DNA of 64,000 nt from contig NC_135243.1 of the NCBI RefSeq assembly GCF_947623445.1, positions 14,696,501 through 14,760,500 of the forward strand, given 5' to 3'. The stretch comes from Clavelina lepadiformis. Lineage: Eukaryota > Chordata > Ascidiacea > Aplousobranchia > Clavelinidae. Each line of letters begins with the position of its first letter. Within the stretch, counting starts at the first letter, position 1. The notes beneath the pieces were generated by a model, which had not been told where the DNA came from, searched no databases, and saw only the letters and a program-made list of their open reading frames with translations. Shown here in pieces: positions 62,762 through 64,000 of the stretch. Position numbers and translations under genes: made by a program.

Positions 62762-64000
62762 ACCTACGACCATAACAGAATGAGTAGACCCGATCTCGTT
62801 CGATCTCGGAAGTTAAGCAACCTCGGGCCCGGTTAGTACTTGGATGGGTGACCACCTGGGAATAACGGGTGTTGTAAGCATTTTAGTCATGCTGTATATT
62901 TCAATTCAATTTTTAGCAACTATTTGCTTTTTTAAATTTCCTATGCAATCGAATTAGATATCAAATAGCCATTTTCTTTCTTTTGAAATCGCCTACGACC
63001 ATACCAGGTTAAATAGACCCGATCTCGTTCGATCTCGGAAGTTAAGCAACCTCGTGACCGGTTAGTACTTGGATGGGTGACCGCCTGGGAATACCAGGTG
63101 CTGTAAGCATTTTAGTCATGCTGTATACTTCAATTAAATTTTTAGCAACTTTTTGCTTTTTTGAATTTCCTATGCAATCGAATTAGAATTGAAAATGCCA
63201 TTTTCTTTCTTTTGAAATCGCCTACGACCATACCAGGTTAAGTAGACCTGATCTCGGTCGATCTCGGAAGTTAAGCAACCTCGGGCCCGGTTAATACTTG
63301 GATGGGTGACCGCCTGAGAATACCGGGTGTTGTAAGCATTTTATTCATGCTGTATATTTCAATCAAATTTATAGCAACTATTTGCTTTTTTGAATTTCCT
63401 ATGCAGTCGAATTTGATTTGGAAAGACCATTTTTCTTCATTTGAAATCGTCTACGACCATACCAGTTTGAGTAGACCCGATCTCGTTCGATCTTGGAAGT
63501 TAAGCAACCTCGGGCCCTGTTAGTACTTGGATGGGTGACCGCCTGGGAATACCGGGTGTTGTAAGCATTTTAGTCATGCTGTATATTTCAATTCAATTTT
63601 TAGCAACTATTTGCTTTTTTGAATTTCCTATGCAATCGAATTTGAATTCATAAAGCCATTTTCTTTCATTTGAAATCGCCTACGACCATACCAGGTTGAG
63701 TAGACCCGATCTCGTTCGATCTCGGAAGTTAAGCAACCTCGGGCCCGGTTAGTAGTTGGATGGGTGACTGCCTGGGAATCCCGGTTGTTGTAAGCATTTT
63801 AGTCATGCTGTATATTTCAATTATTTTTATAGCAACTGTTTGCGTTTTTGTATTTCTTATGCAATCGAATTAGAATTGAAAATGTCATTTTCTTTCTTTT
63901 GAAATTGCCTACGACCATACCGGGTTGAGTAGACCCGATCTCGTTCGATCTCGGAAGTTAAGCAACCTCGGGCCCGGTTAGTACTTGGATGGGTGACCGC
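62762..64000 (+). rRNA. 5S rRNA gene cluster 13 (5 full copies and 1 cut by the window edge)
   Basis: Gene starts: 62762, 62991, 63220, 63449, 63678, 63907 (first 94 nt only). This is the opening of a further higher-order repeat. Unlike the two previous copies (near 41790 and 53421) it keeps the unit at 63449 intact, although it shares their GGTTAAATAG change in the 62991 gene. Confidence 0.93.
63907..64000 (+). rRNA. 5S rRNA, cut by the window edge
   Basis: The first 94 nt of a GCCTACG copy with CCGGGTTGAG, the counterpart of 53879 and 42248. It ends in GGTGACCGC only because the window stops. Confidence 0.9.

Larger units (their letters stand above)
1..64000 (+). repeat. 5S rDNA tandem array, about 229-bp unit, 281 genes
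   Basis: The same unit repeats from edge to edge with no break, inversion or foreign insertion. A unit is a 118-nt 5S gene followed by a spacer of about 111 bp. The spacer holds, in order, a T4 terminator, a GTCATGC-TGTATATTTCAATT segment, a small GCAA/TTGC hairpin with a T-run, the conserved ATGCAATCGAATTAG block, and a pyrimidine-rich stretch ending TTTGAAATC just before the gene. Spacing between gene starts is 229 bp in most cases, 230 where the spacer T-run has one more T, and 219 or 220 after the 10-nt deletion copies. Both array ends lie outside the window. No gene of another kind is seen on either strand. Confidence 0.97.

Noticed and set aside
1-64000. CRISPR-like regular repeats
   Set aside because: The period is 229 bp and the conserved part is a 118-nt 5S gene. 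The spacers are homologous to each other, not unique.
1-64000. A tRNA- or 5S-derived SINE array
   Set aside because: There is no A-rich tail, no target-site duplications and no dispersed insertions. The units are strictly head-to-tail with a complete 5S gene and terminator.
1-64000. Naming the species or phylum from the 5S sequence
   Set aside because: The gene shows invertebrate-like features, but many phyla share them. A database comparison would be needed.

Overview
The whole window is one uninterrupted head-to-tail array of 5S ribosomal RNA genes, all on the + strand. I count 281 gene copies: 280 complete in the window and one cut by the right edge. Each repeat is about 229 bp, made of a 118-nt 5S gene and an AT-rich spacer of about 111 bp. 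Thirty-two copies carry the same 10-nt internal deletion, which gives 219-bp units. I see no protein-coding gene, tRNA, snRNA, spliced leader, transposon or CRISPR. The short ORFs starting at the ATGGGTGACC of some copies run from one 5S gene through the spacer into the next and are not genes.

The gene is a eukaryotic 5S: internal boxes A/IE/C, GGATGGGTGACC and TGGGAATACC near the 3' half, and a Pol III T4 terminator just after the 3' end. GATGGGTGACC rather than GATGGGAGACC, and a GTTGTAAGC 3' end, look like an invertebrate animal. I cannot place it more closely from this sequence.

Neighbouring copies differ from each other, yet copies many units apart are almost the same base for base. This is a higher-order repeat (HOR) like that of alpha satellite. 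A rare variant (GATTGCCCG in box C) marks homologous points in genes starting at 12162, 20140, 28347, 40655, 52286 and 62085. The HOR copies are therefore 7978, 8207, 12308, 11631 and 9799 bp long (35, 36, 54, 51 and 43 genes). Nested inside are a 5467-bp (24-gene) form at 7372-12838, an older 18-gene relative at 3268-7371, a 2280-bp tandem duplication near 34.9-39.5 kb (copied on to 46.6-51.1 kb) and a 1593-bp duplication at 56.8-60.0 kb. The left 3.3 kb is the least ordered.

Many copies have changes expected to harm the RNA or its transcription: the 10-nt deletion, a class that has lost helix II, a class with an altered box A, a class that has lost the 3' strand of helix I, and 18 copies with a T3 instead of a T4 terminator. 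Most copies also have a C.A mismatch at pair 3-116 of helix I. The picture is a 5S array being amplified in blocks of tens of genes, working genes and pseudogenes together, and in part becoming a satellite.

All gene starts are given in the cluster entries. Full copies end at start+117 and deletion copies, marked d, at start+107.
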